Positions 50,241 to 59,816 of a stretch of 64,000 bases of DNA are shown here, one piece after another; positions within the stretch are counted from its first letter, which is position 1; each line of letters starts with the position of its first letter. Below the pieces are notes generated by a model. The model was not told the origin of the DNA. It did no database searches and saw nothing but the letters and a program-made list of their open reading frames with translations. This stretch comes from an uncultured Oscillospiraceae bacterium. GTDB taxonomy: Bacteria > Bacillota > Clostridia > Oscillospirales > Ruminococcaceae. The DNA is taken from NCBI GenBank assembly GCA_934464775.1, contig CAKSKG010000001.1, forward strand, positions 124,001 to 188,000, in the 5' to 3' direction. A program made the translations under genes and the position numbers.

Positions 50241-51581
50241 ATGCCAAATCCATATCTTCCCTGCTGGGAATATATCCCCGACGGCGAGCCGAGAGTTTTC
50301 GGAAACAGAGTTTACGTTTACGGCTCCCATGATACCGCAGGCTCCGATCAGTTCTGCGATTTCGTACTGAAATGCTGGAGCGCTCCCCTTGACGATCTGA
50401 ACAGCTGGACCTGCCACGGCGATATTTTCCGCACAAAGGCGACCCGTGACTTCGGCTCGGATATAGACTGGAACAATGATTCCACCCGTCTTTTCGCCCC
50501 CGATGTGGTGGAAAAGGACGGAAAATATTATCTTTACGCATACATAATCAACGGCAGAGGCTGCGTTGCCGTCAGCGACCGTCCCGAAGGACCGTTCCGT
50601 CTCGTTTCAAAATACAAGTACAATATTTCGGACGAGATCTGCTGCAACGGCTGGTTCATCGACCCGGGCGTGCTGGTGGACAATGACGGCAGAGCATACA
50701 TTTACTGCGGCTTTGAGCGTTCTTTCATGGCGGAGCTGAACAGCGAAAATATGTATGAGATACTGGACGATACCTGCATCGAGCATATTATCCCCATTGA
50801 GCCAGATCCCGAACACGGCTTTACGGAAAAGGAATCCCTGTTCTTCGAGGCTTGTTCCCTCCGCAGAGTCGGCGATACATATTACTTCATTTACTCCCCC
50901 AAACAGGGCAGCCGACTTGCCTATGCGACCTCCGACAAGCCCACGGGACCGTTCACATACAGAGGCTATATCGTGGACAACGGCGTGGACTATCCCGGCG
51001 GAAACAATCACGGTTCAATTGCCTGCATAAACGGTCAGTGGTACATTTTCTATCACCGCATGACCAACGGAACGATCATGTCCCGCAGAGGCTGCGTTGA
51101 AAAGATCGAGATACTTCCCGACGGAACTATCCCCACCGTTGAAATGACCTCTCTCGGCTTCGAGGACAGCCTTTCGCCCTATAAGATCACTCCCGCCGAT
51201 CTGGCGTGCGTTCTCAAGGGCGGAGCGTTCATAACCGAAAAGAGCATCTTCGAGCGAGTTGTAACGAACATCACAGCAGACGCTGTTATCGGCTACAAAT
51301 ATTTTGATTTCGGCGATGATTTCGGCAGCAAGACCATGGAATTCAATGCACAGATAAACGGCGCAGGCTGCGACTGCACACTGCACATTTATGCTGACGA
51401 TGAGGAGATCGGCTCCTGCGAGATCGGTCACGATTCGGGAAATATCAGCACAATAGTCAAGTCCGTCACCGGCCGCCACGCAGTATATTTTAAAGTTTCA
51501 ACTGCCTATACGGGCTGGACAGGCGAATATTTCAAAACGAGAAACCTCTTTGAACTGAAAAGCTTTGTATTTACAAAGTGA
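50241..51581 (+). CDS. Glycoside hydrolase family 43 (xylosidase/arabinofuranosidase type)
   Basis: A 446-residue inverting glycosidase. The N-terminal five-bladed propeller (about 1-310) shows the expected acidic residues: D14 in YIPDGEPRVF as the general base, the Asp in the APDVV blade, and the Glu in FFEACSLRR as the acid. The C-terminal 120 residues resemble a CBM6-like jelly roll that binds sugar. No signal peptide is present, so it acts on short xylo- or arabino-oligosaccharides in the cytoplasm. The exact specificity is not readable from sequence. The start follows GGAG. The AraC regulator gene follows after 24 bp and is co-transcribed. Confidence 0.9.
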   Translation: MPNPYLPCWEYIPDGEPRVFGNRVYVYGSHDTAGSDQFCDFVLKCWSAPLDDLNSWTCHGDIFRTKATRDFGSDIDWNNDSTRLFAPDVVEKDGKYYLYAYIINGRGCVAVSDRPEGPFRLVSKYKYNISDEICCNGWFIDPGVLVDNDGRAYIYCGFERSFMAELNSENMYEILDDTCIEHIIPIEPDPEHGFTEKESLFFEACSLRRVGDTYYFIYSPKQGSRLAYATSDKPTGPFTYRGYIVDNGVDYPGGNNHGSIACINGQWYIFYHRMTNGTIMSRRGCVEKIEILPDGTIPTVEMTSLGFEDSLSPYKITPADLACVLKGGAFITEKSIFERVVTNITADAVIGYKYFDFGDDFGSKTMEFNAQINGAGCDCTLHIYADDEEIGSCEIGHDSGNISTIVKSVTGRHAVYFKVSTAYTGWTGEYFKTRNLFELKSFVFTK

Positions 51582-51605
51582 TAAAAACCGAACGGGTGAT
51601 ATAGT

Positions 51606-52391
51606 ATGAAAATAGGCTCCATAGGATATAATTATTCCCACGGCAGTGATTTTGTCATGGACAGACCAAACGGTCCCGGCTGCTGGCTTTTTCTGCTGGT
51701 AAAGACACCTGCGTATTTCCGTATCGGAGAAAAGGAATACAATGTAAGTGCTAATTCATATGTGATATTTTCGCCGCAGATGCCCTGTCTTTATCACAGC
51801 ACGGGAGATACCTACACCGATGACTGGATATATTTTTCCATGGAGGACGATTCGCCCCGTCGCTTTGAGGATATGGGCATAAAGATCGACGAGCCTGTTT
51901 ACCTTGGCAGCGTCGAGGAGCTTTCCCAGATGCTGCATATTATCACATATGAGTTTTACTCGGGTGAGATACACCGCGAGGATATCATTGCCCATTACAC
52001 GGAAATTTTCCTGCTGAAGCTTAGCCGACAGATCAAATCGAAAAACTATTCACTTTCAAGCACGCTCATGGAGAAAAATCACAAATTCACGCAGCTGCGC
52101 ACACGGATATACACCATGCCCGATATGGTCGGCTGCGTGGACGATATGGCTGCGGAGCTTGGAATGAGCCGCTCAAATTTTCAGCATACATACAAGAAAA
52201 TGTTCGGCGTTAGCGTTATAACCGACGTTATCAGCGGCAGGCTTGACCGTGCAAAACGGCTTCTCTGCGCCACAAATCTCACCGTAAAAGAGATCGCCGA
52301 GCGCTGCGGCTACGAGAATGAATACAACTTTATGCGGCAATTCAAGAGCAGATTCGGCAAAACACCCTCGGGTTACAGAAAGAATCTGTAA
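51606..52391 (+). CDS. AraC-family transcriptional regulator (cupin type)
   Basis: A 261-residue regulator. The N-terminal half (about 1-140) is a cupin-like sugar-sensing domain (with the PGCWLFLLVKTPAYFRIGEKEY stretch), and the C-terminal half (about 160-261) is the AraC/XylS DNA-binding domain with two helix-turn-helix units; the second reads EIAERCGYENEYNFMRQFKSRFGKTPSGYRK. It is likely to activate the GH43 gene through the inverted repeat at 50123-50178. It has its own GTGATATAG ribosome site. A bidirectional terminator follows. Confidence 0.9.
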   Translation: MKIGSIGYNYSHGSDFVMDRPNGPGCWLFLLVKTPAYFRIGEKEYNVSANSYVIFSPQMPCLYHSTGDTYTDDWIYFSMEDDSPRRFEDMGIKIDEPVYLGSVEELSQMLHIITYEFYSGEIHREDIIAHYTEIFLLKLSRQIKSKNYSLSSTLMEKNHKFTQLRTRIYTMPDMVGCVDDMAAELGMSRSNFQHTYKKMFGVSVITDVISGRLDRAKRLLCATNLTVKEIAERCGYENEYNFMRQFKSRFGKTPSGYRKNL

Positions 52392-52423
52392 GCCCCAAAA
52401 TTGAAAAATCGGATAAAAAAATC

Positions 52424-52454
52424 AGCGGACGGAGTGAATTTTTCTCCGTCCGCT
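52424..52454. terminator. Bidirectional terminator
   Basis: AGCGGACGGAG (52424-52434) pairs with CTCCGTCCGCT (52444-52454). T-rich sequence follows on both strands, serving the AraC gene and the DHHW gene. Confidence 0.88.
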
Positions 52455-52472
52455 TTCATTTTTTTCCTAAAA

Positions 52473-54011
52473 TTATTTCTTTTTTACAACCGTTCCCGTA
52501 GGTGAGCTGTACAGATTTTCAATGCCCGAAATAAGCGAAGATGTGTTTGCGGCAAAGGCATTGTCAAGGAAAAGCACATCAGTTGCGCCAACTTTTTTGA
52601 TATAATCAACGGCATTTGCGCCGAAATATCTTATATCAATAACGTAGATCTCATCGAAATTATCCACAAGATATGGAGCAAAAGCGTTGCCGTAGGACTC
52701 CTTGAACATAACGATCTTCCGTCCCGTTCCCGCATTTGTGGTGATCTTTATGTGCATATTGTCGCCGCCGAGGAACATTCCGTACATATTTACTCCCGAC
52801 GCATATTCGTGGAAAAGCGCCGTTGCGCCAATGGAAGCAAGGGTATCATATTTGAACGCCTGCGCCGAATAATCCTCCTTTGACATATAATAAGTGAAGG
52901 TATCGGGGTTGTTTTTCAGCGTGATATCACCCGTGAAAGTATAAAGTGAACCCACGAATTTCTCACTTTTTTCACGCATTTCATACTCGGAAAGCTTGGG
53001 AGCTTCCAGCCCCGCAGCGTCACAAAAGGCAGTATAGGCATAGTATGCGCCAAGGTCTGTCCAGTGGTGATCGGTGCGGAAATAGATATATTCATCGCTG
53101 TGAGCCTCCAGCGCAGAGTAGCCGTCCACCGTGATAACATCGTCCGAAAGGTTGTCATAGATGTAATTTATGGCGTCCTTTTCCGATGAAGAATACTTGC
53201 TGAATTTCTTCGGAAGATAAAATTCCACCGAAGTCGGCACCACAAGATTATACACATTGACATCATCGCCCAGCGCTTTTTTATATGCACTGATGATATT
53301 TGCGTACCGAAGTCCCTGCTTTTTGCTGCCGCCGAAAAGCATTATTCCTGCCTTTTCGCCATACATTTTCACTCCGTCAACAAGGATTCCGTTGTTCAGA
53401 AATTCATTGATATTGCCGTTGAACTCCTCTTCCTCCTCGGAAATTTCCGTTTCGGAGGCTGTTGTTTCTTCGGTCTGAACAGTTGTTTCGGGAATAGTTT
53501 CAGAGGTTTCGGCAGTGATCTCGGTGACTGTTTCTTCCTCGGAAACCGACGTTTCTTCTGTGATTTTTTCGGTTTCGGCAGGTAGTTCCGTCTCTGTCGG
53601 GGTGTATTCGGGAACGGTGTATTCGATATTTTCATCGTCCTCTTCGTCAGAAAGATCATCGTCAACAACGGCAACATTTCCGTAAAACTGCGGCGAAGCA
53701 ATGCCTCTCGCCTTTTCAAGAACAGCTGCAGCCTCGTTCAGATTATCCCTGAAAGGTACTGTATCGCTGTAAAATTTGTCAAGCTTCTGAGCAAATTCTC
53801 CGCTGAAATAGCTGTCCGCAGTAAGCTTTGGAAAAGGCTCCAGCTCTCTTTTTTCCGTTTCCGAGACAGTTTCTCTCGGCACAACCGCAAGCAAAATTCC
53901 CAGCGCAGACACCGCCCCGATGAAAATTACCGAGCATACCGCAGCGGCTTTTCCGCCGAATATTTTCTTTTTATCCGAAATATTTTCGGTTTTTTTCTCG
54001 TTTTCACTCAT
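52473..54011 (-). CDS. DHHW-family protein (AlgX/AlgJ-like)
   Basis: A 512-residue secreted or membrane-anchored protein. A membrane helix at about 22-42 is followed by a region with PFRDNLNEA, then a 70-residue linker made almost only of Thr, Glu, Ser and Pro (about 120-190), and then an SGNH-hydrolase-like domain with the family motif RTDHHWTDLG near 310. Proteins of this type work with an MBOAT acyltransferase to add acetyl groups to surface polysaccharides, as AlgX/AlgJ do for alginate. The start ATG lies nine bases after GAGG, inside a longer open frame that starts with TTG. The MBOAT gene lies directly upstream and ends 12 bases before this start. Confidence 0.86.
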   Translation of the reverse strand: MSENEKKTENISDKKKIFGGKAAAVCSVIFIGAVSALGILLAVVPRETVSETEKRELEPFPKLTADSYFSGEFAQKLDKFYSDTVPFRDNLNEAAAVLEKARGIASPQFYGNVAVVDDDLSDEEDDENIEYTVPEYTPTETELPAETEKITEETSVSEEETVTEITAETSETIPETTVQTEETTASETEISEEEEEFNGNINEFLNNGILVDGVKMYGEKAGIMLFGGSKKQGLRYANIISAYKKALGDDVNVYNLVVPTSVEFYLPKKFSKYSSSEKDAINYIYDNLSDDVITVDGYSALEAHSDEYIYFRTDHHWTDLGAYYAYTAFCDAAGLEAPKLSEYEMREKSEKFVGSLYTFTGDITLKNNPDTFTYYMSKEDYSAQAFKYDTLASIGATALFHEYASGVNMYGMFLGGDNMHIKITTNAGTGRKIVMFKESYGNAFAPYLVDNFDEIYVIDIRYFGANAVDYIKKVGATDVLFLDNAFAANTSSLISGIENLYSSPTGTVVKKK

Positions 54012-54022
54012 GTCATTATACC

Positions 54023-55432
54023 TCAATATCTGAAATAAAGGAACGGATTATAGGTCTGCTTCACCAGCAGAAGCGATGAAACCGTCAGCACACCAAGCAG
54101 CAATATCATTCCGATTATCTGAAAAATCACCCTCGCCGCAGCCGATCTTTCGGCGGCAGCTTCTGCCTTTTTGACAACATATCCGTAAACGGGACAGCTG
54201 AAAATAATGCCTGCCGCAATAACAAAGCAGCTGCCTTTCAGCAGTGATACAGTGATATCATCCGCAGCGGGAGCCGCTCCGAACATCACCTTCAGGCACT
54301 GACCCATAGCTCCCATATCCTCAAAATAGAACAGCAGCCAGCCGAAAATTATAACTATCAGCATATAAATATGGGAAAATACCGCAGGGAGCTTATCCAA
54401 CACCTTTCCGAAAAACAGCTTTTCAAGGGAGATAAGCACTCCGAAATACAGTCCCCAAAGGATATAATTCCAGCTTGCGCCGTGCCACAATCCCGTCAGA
54501 AACCATACAACAGCCACATTTAAAAGCTGATGACGGCGGTTCCCGCCCATTGGAATATACACATAATCCCTGAAAAATGAGCCGAGAGAGATGTGCCACC
54601 TGCGCCAGAATTCCGATGCGGATTTTGAAATATAAGGGTAATTGAAGTTCTCGGGCAGGCTGAATCCGAACATTTTTCCAAGCCCTACTGCCATATCTGA
54701 GTAGCCCGAAAAGTCAAAATATATCTGCAAAGTGTAGAGAATTATTCCCGACCATGCCGCCAGAACAGATGCGGGAACAGCCGAATTTCCAATCAAACTA
54801 TCGGTAATTCCGCCCACGCAGTTTGCGATTATTACCTTTTTTCCAAGCCCGATAATGAATTTTACCCAGCCGCCGAACATATCCTCGGCGGTGCATTTTC
54901 TGTCCCCGATCTGCTCCGCAATGTCTGTGTAGCGGACGATAGGTCCTGCCACCAGCTGAAAAAACATGGACACATACAGCAGATAATTGAAATAATTCCG
55001 CTGTGCTTTTGTCTTTCCTCGGTACACATCTGCCACATAAGATATGGTCTGAAAGGTGTAAAATGATATTCCGATAGGCAGCGTAAGCTTCGGAACAGGA
55101 ATGCTAAGACCCGTCAGAAGATCAAAATTCGTCACCAGAAATCCGCTGTATTTGAACAGACACAGCGCCCCGAGATTGTACACAAGCGATATTATCACAC
55201 CGAGAACGGCGATCTTCCGCCCCCTGTTTTTCTCGATGAACCGCCCGTTGAAATAATCTATCAGCGTGCTTGACGCCATAAGAAGTATCGCCACAGGCTC
55301 TCCGAAGGAATAAAATATCAGCGAAAAAACAATAAGAACTCCGTTACGCACCGCAGGATTTTTCGTAAGATAATACAAAAAAAGGCAGAGCGGCAGGAAA
55401 AGATATATAAAAAGAAGGTTTGAAAAAACCAA
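54023..55432 (-). CDS. MBOAT O-acyltransferase (AlgI/DltB type)
   Basis: A 469-residue membrane-bound O-acyltransferase with about 11 helices and the catalytic His in FLTGLWHGASWNYILWG near residue 325. It moves acetyl groups across the membrane to surface polymers with the help of the DHHW protein encoded downstream. Start choice: a GTG at 55441 has no spaced ribosome site, while the TTG at 55432 lies eight bases after GAGG and gives MVFSNLLFIYLFLPL, the usual N-terminus of this family. It heads a two-gene operon with its own promoter. Confidence 0.9.
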   Translation of the reverse strand: MVFSNLLFIYLFLPLCLFLYYLTKNPAVRNGVLIVFSLIFYSFGEPVAILLMASSTLIDYFNGRFIEKNRGRKIAVLGVIISLVYNLGALCLFKYSGFLVTNFDLLTGLSIPVPKLTLPIGISFYTFQTISYVADVYRGKTKAQRNYFNYLLYVSMFFQLVAGPIVRYTDIAEQIGDRKCTAEDMFGGWVKFIIGLGKKVIIANCVGGITDSLIGNSAVPASVLAAWSGIILYTLQIYFDFSGYSDMAVGLGKMFGFSLPENFNYPYISKSASEFWRRWHISLGSFFRDYVYIPMGGNRRHQLLNVAVVWFLTGLWHGASWNYILWGLYFGVLISLEKLFFGKVLDKLPAVFSHIYMLIVIIFGWLLFYFEDMGAMGQCLKVMFGAAPAADDITVSLLKGSCFVIAAGIIFSCPVYGYVVKKAEAAAERSAAARVIFQIIGMILLLGVLTVSSLLLVKQTYNPFLYFRY

Positions 55433-55467
55433 TCCAAGCACCTCACAGCAACAGTATAAGTATTATT

Positions 55468-55496
55468 ATTTTACCACATAAACCGACAATATTCAA
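55468..55496 (-). promoter_or_regulatory. Promoter of the MBOAT-DHHW operon
   Basis: On the minus strand TTGAAT (55491-55496) and TAAAAT (55468-55473), spacer 17 bp. Confidence 0.65.
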
Positions 55497-55558
55497 CCGC
55501 ATTTTACACAAATAAAAATTCCGGGGCAGCACCATTATTAATATAGTATACAGCAAAA

Positions 55559-55586
55559 GGACCCGACATTCTTCATATCGGGTCAG
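55559..55586 (-). terminator. Terminator overlapping the PPTase stop codon
   Basis: GACCCGA pairs with TCGGGTC around an 11-base loop that contains the TGA stop; CTTTTGC follows on the minus strand. It is a modest terminator. Confidence 0.62.
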
Positions 55587-56142
55587 CACAGCGGAATATA
55601 AAATTTTTATCATCGGGAAAAAGCGGCGAACAGACCGTTACAATCTCCTCTCCGATGCTTTTTGTATAGAAAAAAGTGCCGTCGGCACAGCGGAAAATTC
55701 CGTCGGAAATATATATTTCATCGCCGCCGCACCGTCCCGAAAGACCGCTTCCCGTATACTTCACACGGCTCTCTTTGCAGGTCCAGAGCCTTGTGAACAT
55801 ACCGTCCGCATCGTCCGAACCCACAATGATCCTGCGCTCATTTTCCGAAAAAACACGTTTTGCCACACGTTCGGAGTATGCTCTTTTATACTCGCAGTCT
55901 ATGCCGATCTCTCCGTTTTCGGCGGAAGTTACGCCGCAGACAGCCAGTCCTTTTGTATGGGCAATGCTGAATTTCAGAGGGATTTTTTCAAAAAACGGCT
56001 TCCCGTCAGCGGTTTTCATCATGTCATTTTCGGTGATATCAAGCCCGAAATTCTCGGAAACGAGGGCTTTCAGAAGCCTTATTCCCTCGTTGTGCTGTTC
56101 CCGATATCCGCCCGAAATATGAGAATAGTAAACAAATATCAT
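55573..56142 (-). CDS. 4'-phosphopantetheinyl transferase superfamily protein
   Basis: A 189-residue Sfp-like enzyme that transfers phosphopantetheine from CoA to a carrier protein Ser. The motifs are complete: KFSIAHTKG with H62, GIDCE with D82 and E84 as magnesium ligands, and W120-T-C-K123-E124. Proteins of this length are single-subunit Sfp types rather than the smaller AcpS. No polyketide or peptide synthase is in the window, so the target is unknown. It lies 24 bases after a DNA-binding membrane protein gene and is the second gene of that transcript. Confidence 0.9.
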   Translation of the reverse strand: MIFVYYSHISGGYREQHNEGIRLLKALVSENFGLDITENDMMKTADGKPFFEKIPLKFSIAHTKGLAVCGVTSAENGEIGIDCEYKRAYSERVAKRVFSENERRIIVGSDDADGMFTRLWTCKESRVKYTGSGLSGRCGGDEIYISDGIFRCADGTFFYTKSIGEEIVTVCSPLFPDDKNFIFRCADPI

Positions 56143-56166
56143 ACGCTTTTACCGATCAATTTTCTT

Positions 56167-57240
56167 TTATTTTCTGCGAAAAAATCCTCTTTTTCCTTTC
56201 TTTGCACTCTTCGGTCCGAAGAAAAGCTTGTCCAGCTTTGAGGAATAAATATAGTAAAAAGGTATCAGTCCGAAGGTCCAGAGCAGACCCACTGCAGCCG
56301 ATTCTCCGAGCAATATTGCACCGATCACATATATCATTGCCACCAGCACGGGAAAGCAGAAATACTTCATTTTCTTATGCTTATATGCAGCTGCCGCCGT
56401 GTAATACAGCGGTACGGACAAAGCCCAGAATACTATCATTGCCGCGATCTCCGCATCTCTGTAAATATGGAGAAATGAAAACGTCGCAATTATTCCCGCA
56501 AAAAACGGATAGCCGAAATGTATCGGGTCATTTTTCTCTATCGCCCTGACGATGCTGTAATAAAGCGGTATCGAAAGTCCGCAGACTACCGCAGGTACAG
56601 TCACATAGCTAAGATACGATGCATAATTCAGTATGCCGAGGCTCGCCAGAAAAACAGTTATCGCCAGCGCCCAGAACGGGAATTTTTTTAATTTTTTGCA
56701 AAGCTCCGCTGTTTCGGGAGAGATTCCGCTGTAAGTGCCTGTGCTGTTTTTCCTGCCGAAAAATCCCTTTTTCTGCTGAACGGCAGGGGGATTATTTGCA
56801 TAGGTCTGCGTGTATGTACCGATATTTTCTGCGGTTTTCACTTCACTTTGGAAAGTATTTTCCTGCTGCGGATATGCCTCTGCCGCAGTCTGCGGACGCG
56901 GATCGGGATATATTTCGCCGTCATCGGAAGCATTTTCGGCGGCATTTTCATATTGAATCTCTGCCGAATTCACTGTACTTTCGGGCTTTTTCAGGCTGAT
57001 GCCGCTGCTTTTCCGAGAGCCGTACAGCACGCTGTTGTCCCCTCTTATACAGCTCACAAGCTCGTCTACCGACACATCATAAAGCTGAGTTATCGCAATA
57101 ACATTATTTATATCGGGCGAGGATTCCCCTCTTTCCCACTTTGAAACTGCCTGACGGGACACACCCAGCTTTTCGGCAAGTTCTTCCTGTGAATACCCTG
57201 CCTTTCTGCGCAGGCTGTATAATTTCTCCTGTAATGTCAT
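56167..57240 (-). CDS. XRE-family DNA-binding membrane protein
   Basis: A 357-residue protein with an N-terminal XRE helix-turn-helix (about 1-65, LRRKAGYSQEELAEKLGVSRQAVSKWERGESSPD), a polar, Gln-rich linker (about 75-180) and a membrane domain of five or six helices (about 190-340), ending in a strongly basic tail. Such HTH-membrane fusions are common in Firmicutes and are thought to sense envelope conditions; the target is not known. An AAAGGG site precedes ATG 57240. The PPTase gene follows. A perfect inverted repeat at 57378-57400 could be its own operator. Confidence 0.88.
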   Translation of the reverse strand: MTLQEKLYSLRRKAGYSQEELAEKLGVSRQAVSKWERGESSPDINNVIAITQLYDVSVDELVSCIRGDNSVLYGSRKSSGISLKKPESTVNSAEIQYENAAENASDDGEIYPDPRPQTAAEAYPQQENTFQSEVKTAENIGTYTQTYANNPPAVQQKKGFFGRKNSTGTYSGISPETAELCKKLKKFPFWALAITVFLASLGILNYASYLSYVTVPAVVCGLSIPLYYSIVRAIEKNDPIHFGYPFFAGIIATFSFLHIYRDAEIAAMIVFWALSVPLYYTAAAAYKHKKMKYFCFPVLVAMIYVIGAILLGESAAVGLLWTFGLIPFYYIYSSKLDKLFFGPKSAKKGKRGFFRRK

Positions 57241-57297
57241 CTATATCAAACCCTTTCCGCCGCACCTTTCGGACGGTCTGTCGTATTCCATGCTTTT

Positions 57298-57326
57298 ATT
57301 CTATCACCCTGCCGAAAAATATACAA
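57298..57326 (-). promoter_or_regulatory. Promoter of the XRE-PPTase operon
   Basis: On the minus strand TTGTAT (57321-57326) and TAGAAT (57298-57303), spacer 17 bp. Confidence 0.6.
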
Positions 57327-57377
57327 GCAACTCAAGTTTACATTTAAAAAGTATATATATTGTTAACACCTCATACA

Positions 57378-57400
57378 CATTGCAACTATTGGTTGCAATG
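57378..57400 (-). promoter_or_regulatory. Perfect 9-bp inverted repeat upstream of the XRE gene
   Basis: CATTGCAAC and GTTGCAATG flank a five-base spacer. It lies about 50 bp upstream of the XRE promoter and outside the GH25 terminator. It could be an operator or a minor hairpin. Confidence 0.4.
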
Positions 57401-57404
57401 CTTA

Positions 57405-57440
57405 CAAAAAATCCCGATGCATGATCGGGATTCATTTTTT
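57405..57440 (-). terminator. Terminator after the GH25 gene
   Basis: AATCCCGAT and ATCGGGATT form a 9-bp stem with T residues following on the minus strand. Confidence 0.82.
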
Positions 57441-58386
57441 ATCTTACACTTGTATAATCCACAAAGCTGAGATTGATGTCAACATCGCCCTCGATGCCGT
57501 CCACAACAGCGTCCGAAGCGTACTGCCACATCTGAAATTCATAAGGGAACGACGGCGTGTCCGTATACTCCGCTATCCAGTGATCTATCCCGCCAAGGAC
57601 GTTCAGATCGGTCTTGAGCAGAGCCTGCCGCTTGTTGGTGTATATCATAGGCTTATAGCCTGCTTTGGATATCACCGAGCAGAACTTCGCAGAGCATTCC
57701 GTAAGCTCTGCGGCCGTCACCTCGTTGGTACGTGCGCTTTCCTCGCCGACTATCTCCCAGTCATAGACCACGGGATATGTAATATCATACGGCTCCAGCA
57801 GCGAAACCACATATTCCGCTTCTTCCTCCGCTTCGTCCGCATTCACCGCCTGGGAGTAAAAATACACTCCCACTTCAAGATCGGCGGCAAGCGCACCCGA
57901 TATGTATTCCTCAAAGCGGCTGTCGGTATTCACAAGCCCCGTTTCATACCCTCGGTAGCCTGCACGTATCATAACAAAATCTATCCCGTCCGCCTTTACC
58001 GCTTCCCAGTCGATATCGCCCTGAAAATATGATACGTCCACTCCAAGCTTTGATATGACCTCGCCGTTTTCGGAATAATATTTTTTGCAGCCGTCAGTTT
58101 CAAGATTGCTGTAATCATATGTGCATCTCGGCATTCCGTCAACGGCTTTCAGTATCACATCACCGTAGGTATAATCATTGAACGAAACATAATCGCCGCT
58201 GTCATAATATTCATATACCTTCTGCGCTTCAACTGCGATATATTCCTCGTCCGCTTTAAGCTTTGACGAAGTGGACGCAAGAGCTATCCCCAGCCCGATT
58301 ATCACAGCAGTTTCCGCAAGTATCACCAGCGAAGATATCTTGAACTTCTTTCCGCCTATTTTCAGCACATTGTTTTTTACTTCCAT
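57439..58386 (-). CDS. GH25 muramidase, membrane-anchored
   Basis: A 315-residue protein with an N-terminal membrane helix (about 19-38) and a C-terminal GH25 lysozyme domain (about 112-312) that cuts the glycan strands of peptidoglycan. The active-site residues are D117 in GVDVSYFQGDIDW and the D209-W210-E211 motif in VYDWE; the barrel then ends with MWQYASD, the usual GH25 end. The helix without a cleavage site suggests that it stays attached outside the membrane. It lies 10 bases after a flippase gene in the same transcript, so it may act in cell-wall or capsule remodelling. Confidence 0.9.
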   Translation of the reverse strand: MEVKNNVLKIGGKKFKISSLVILAETAVIIGLGIALASTSSKLKADEEYIAVEAQKVYEYYDSGDYVSFNDYTYGDVILKAVDGMPRCTYDYSNLETDGCKKYYSENGEVISKLGVDVSYFQGDIDWEAVKADGIDFVMIRAGYRGYETGLVNTDSRFEEYISGALAADLEVGVYFYSQAVNADEAEEEAEYVVSLLEPYDITYPVVYDWEIVGEESARTNEVTAAELTECSAKFCSVISKAGYKPMIYTNKRQALLKTDLNVLGGIDHWIAEYTDTPSFPYEFQMWQYASDAVVDGIEGDVDINLSFVDYTSVR

Positions 58387-58396
58387 AAGTCACCCT

Positions 58397-59806
58397 TTAA
58401 GCTGTTTTTCTGAAAAAACGTCCGAATAATTTTTTGACCGTGAGCTTCAATGCTCCGAAATTCAGCACCGCAACCGCAGCAAAGCAGAGGATAATCCAAA
58501 GCACATAAAGCTTAGGCTCCGTGATAGAGATAACGCTCATCGCAATAACTAACGCAGTGTTGAGTATCAGTCTGAGATGATCCACCCTGAATCTGATAAA
58601 CTTTCTCGCATCGAAAATTCTGATAACAAAGCAGGTCCCGTAAGCCGCAGCCGTTGCAATCGCCGCACCGTATACCCTGAAATGGGGTATCAGCAGGAAA
58701 TTCAGCACGATATTCACCACTGCCGCAGAAAGCGCCGTATAGCAGCTGTTTGCCGATTTTTTCTTTACGCTGTAAATGCTTGACAGGAACTGGCAGAAGC
58801 ACTGGAAAACCATTGCAATGATAAGTATGACCGTATATTTTTCCGCACCGTTATAGCTGTCGCCCGATGTAAGCAAATCCGTCATGGGCTTTGATATCAT
58901 GATAAGTCCTGCGGCAGCCACATACATCAGCGACGAATACACGCTAAAAACGCTGCGGAAAAACTTGCCCAGCTCGGCGCTGTCCTTTTCCTCGATAGAG
59001 GACATCTGCCATGCCTGATAGAACATCGTTGTCACCAGCATAAGCAGCGTCGGCAGCTTATATGCAACGGAGTAGATGCCGTTGTCCGATTCGCCCACCA
59101 TTTTGATAACGAAAACTCTGTCCGAAGCAGAGGTTATCCACCACAGCAGATATGTCGGTATCAGCGGCGCCGAATATTTCAGCATCTCCCTGATAAGCTT
59201 TCTGCTGATAAATTTTGTATCAAGGCACTTATAAAGCTGCGCAAACACCGTCAGCAGTATAAGCGAGATAAGATCGGAAACGATAAATGACAGGATATAT
59301 CCCGTAATGCCCATATCCAGCCACAGCATAAATATCAGGTTGCAGACAAACTGGGTCAGCGTTGCAAATATTCCGTCTATCGCAAACAGCTTGACCATTC
59401 CCTTTGCACGGGTAAACTGTGAAGCCAGCAATCGGAACACGCTGAAATAGCAGTAGCCGTACAGCAGGAACGTATAGCCGTGATAAAAGCTTGTGGCGTT
59501 CCATATAGGCGTGGTCAGCGCAAAAACGAGCATACCCAGCGTTGTCAGCAGCACCGCCGATGTATAAACCTTGCGCTTATCATAAGCATTATCCAGTCCG
59601 AATCGGATTATTGCGTCCGACATGGCAAAGGTAACTATCGGAACAAGAACATTCAGCGTCTGATAAAGCAGATCGGCTGTACTGTACTCTGCCGTTGTAA
59701 GCGTTGCCGTATAAAGACGCACCAGAAAAAAGCTCAGAAGCTTTGCTCCGAACTGCCCTATGGCAAATATCACCGTATTGCCCAGCAGCTTTTTATATTT
59801 ATCCAT
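58397..59806 (-). CDS. Oligosaccharide flippase (Wzx/MATE type)
   Basis: A 469-residue polytopic protein with 12 to 14 helices, of the polysaccharide transporter superfamily. The N-terminus MDKYKKLLGNTVIFAIGQFGAKLLSFFLVRLYT is typical of Wzx flippases, which move lipid-linked repeat units across the membrane. ATG 59806 is preferred to the GTG nine bases upstream because AGGGGA lies eleven bases before it. That ribosome site is part of a stem-loop (59817-59842), so translation may be controlled by RNA folding. It is followed by the GH25 gene. Confidence 0.88.
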   Translation of the reverse strand: MDKYKKLLGNTVIFAIGQFGAKLLSFFLVRLYTATLTTAEYSTADLLYQTLNVLVPIVTFAMSDAIIRFGLDNAYDKRKVYTSAVLLTTLGMLVFALTTPIWNATSFYHGYTFLLYGYCYFSVFRLLASQFTRAKGMVKLFAIDGIFATLTQFVCNLIFMLWLDMGITGYILSFIVSDLISLILLTVFAQLYKCLDTKFISRKLIREMLKYSAPLIPTYLLWWITSASDRVFVIKMVGESDNGIYSVAYKLPTLLMLVTTMFYQAWQMSSIEEKDSAELGKFFRSVFSVYSSLMYVAAAGLIMISKPMTDLLTSGDSYNGAEKYTVILIIAMVFQCFCQFLSSIYSVKKKSANSCYTALSAAVVNIVLNFLLIPHFRVYGAAIATAAAYGTCFVIRIFDARKFIRFRVDHLRLILNTALVIAMSVISITEPKLYVLWIILCFAAVAVLNFGALKLTVKKLFGRFFRKTA

Positions 59807-59816
59807 AGCAAACACA

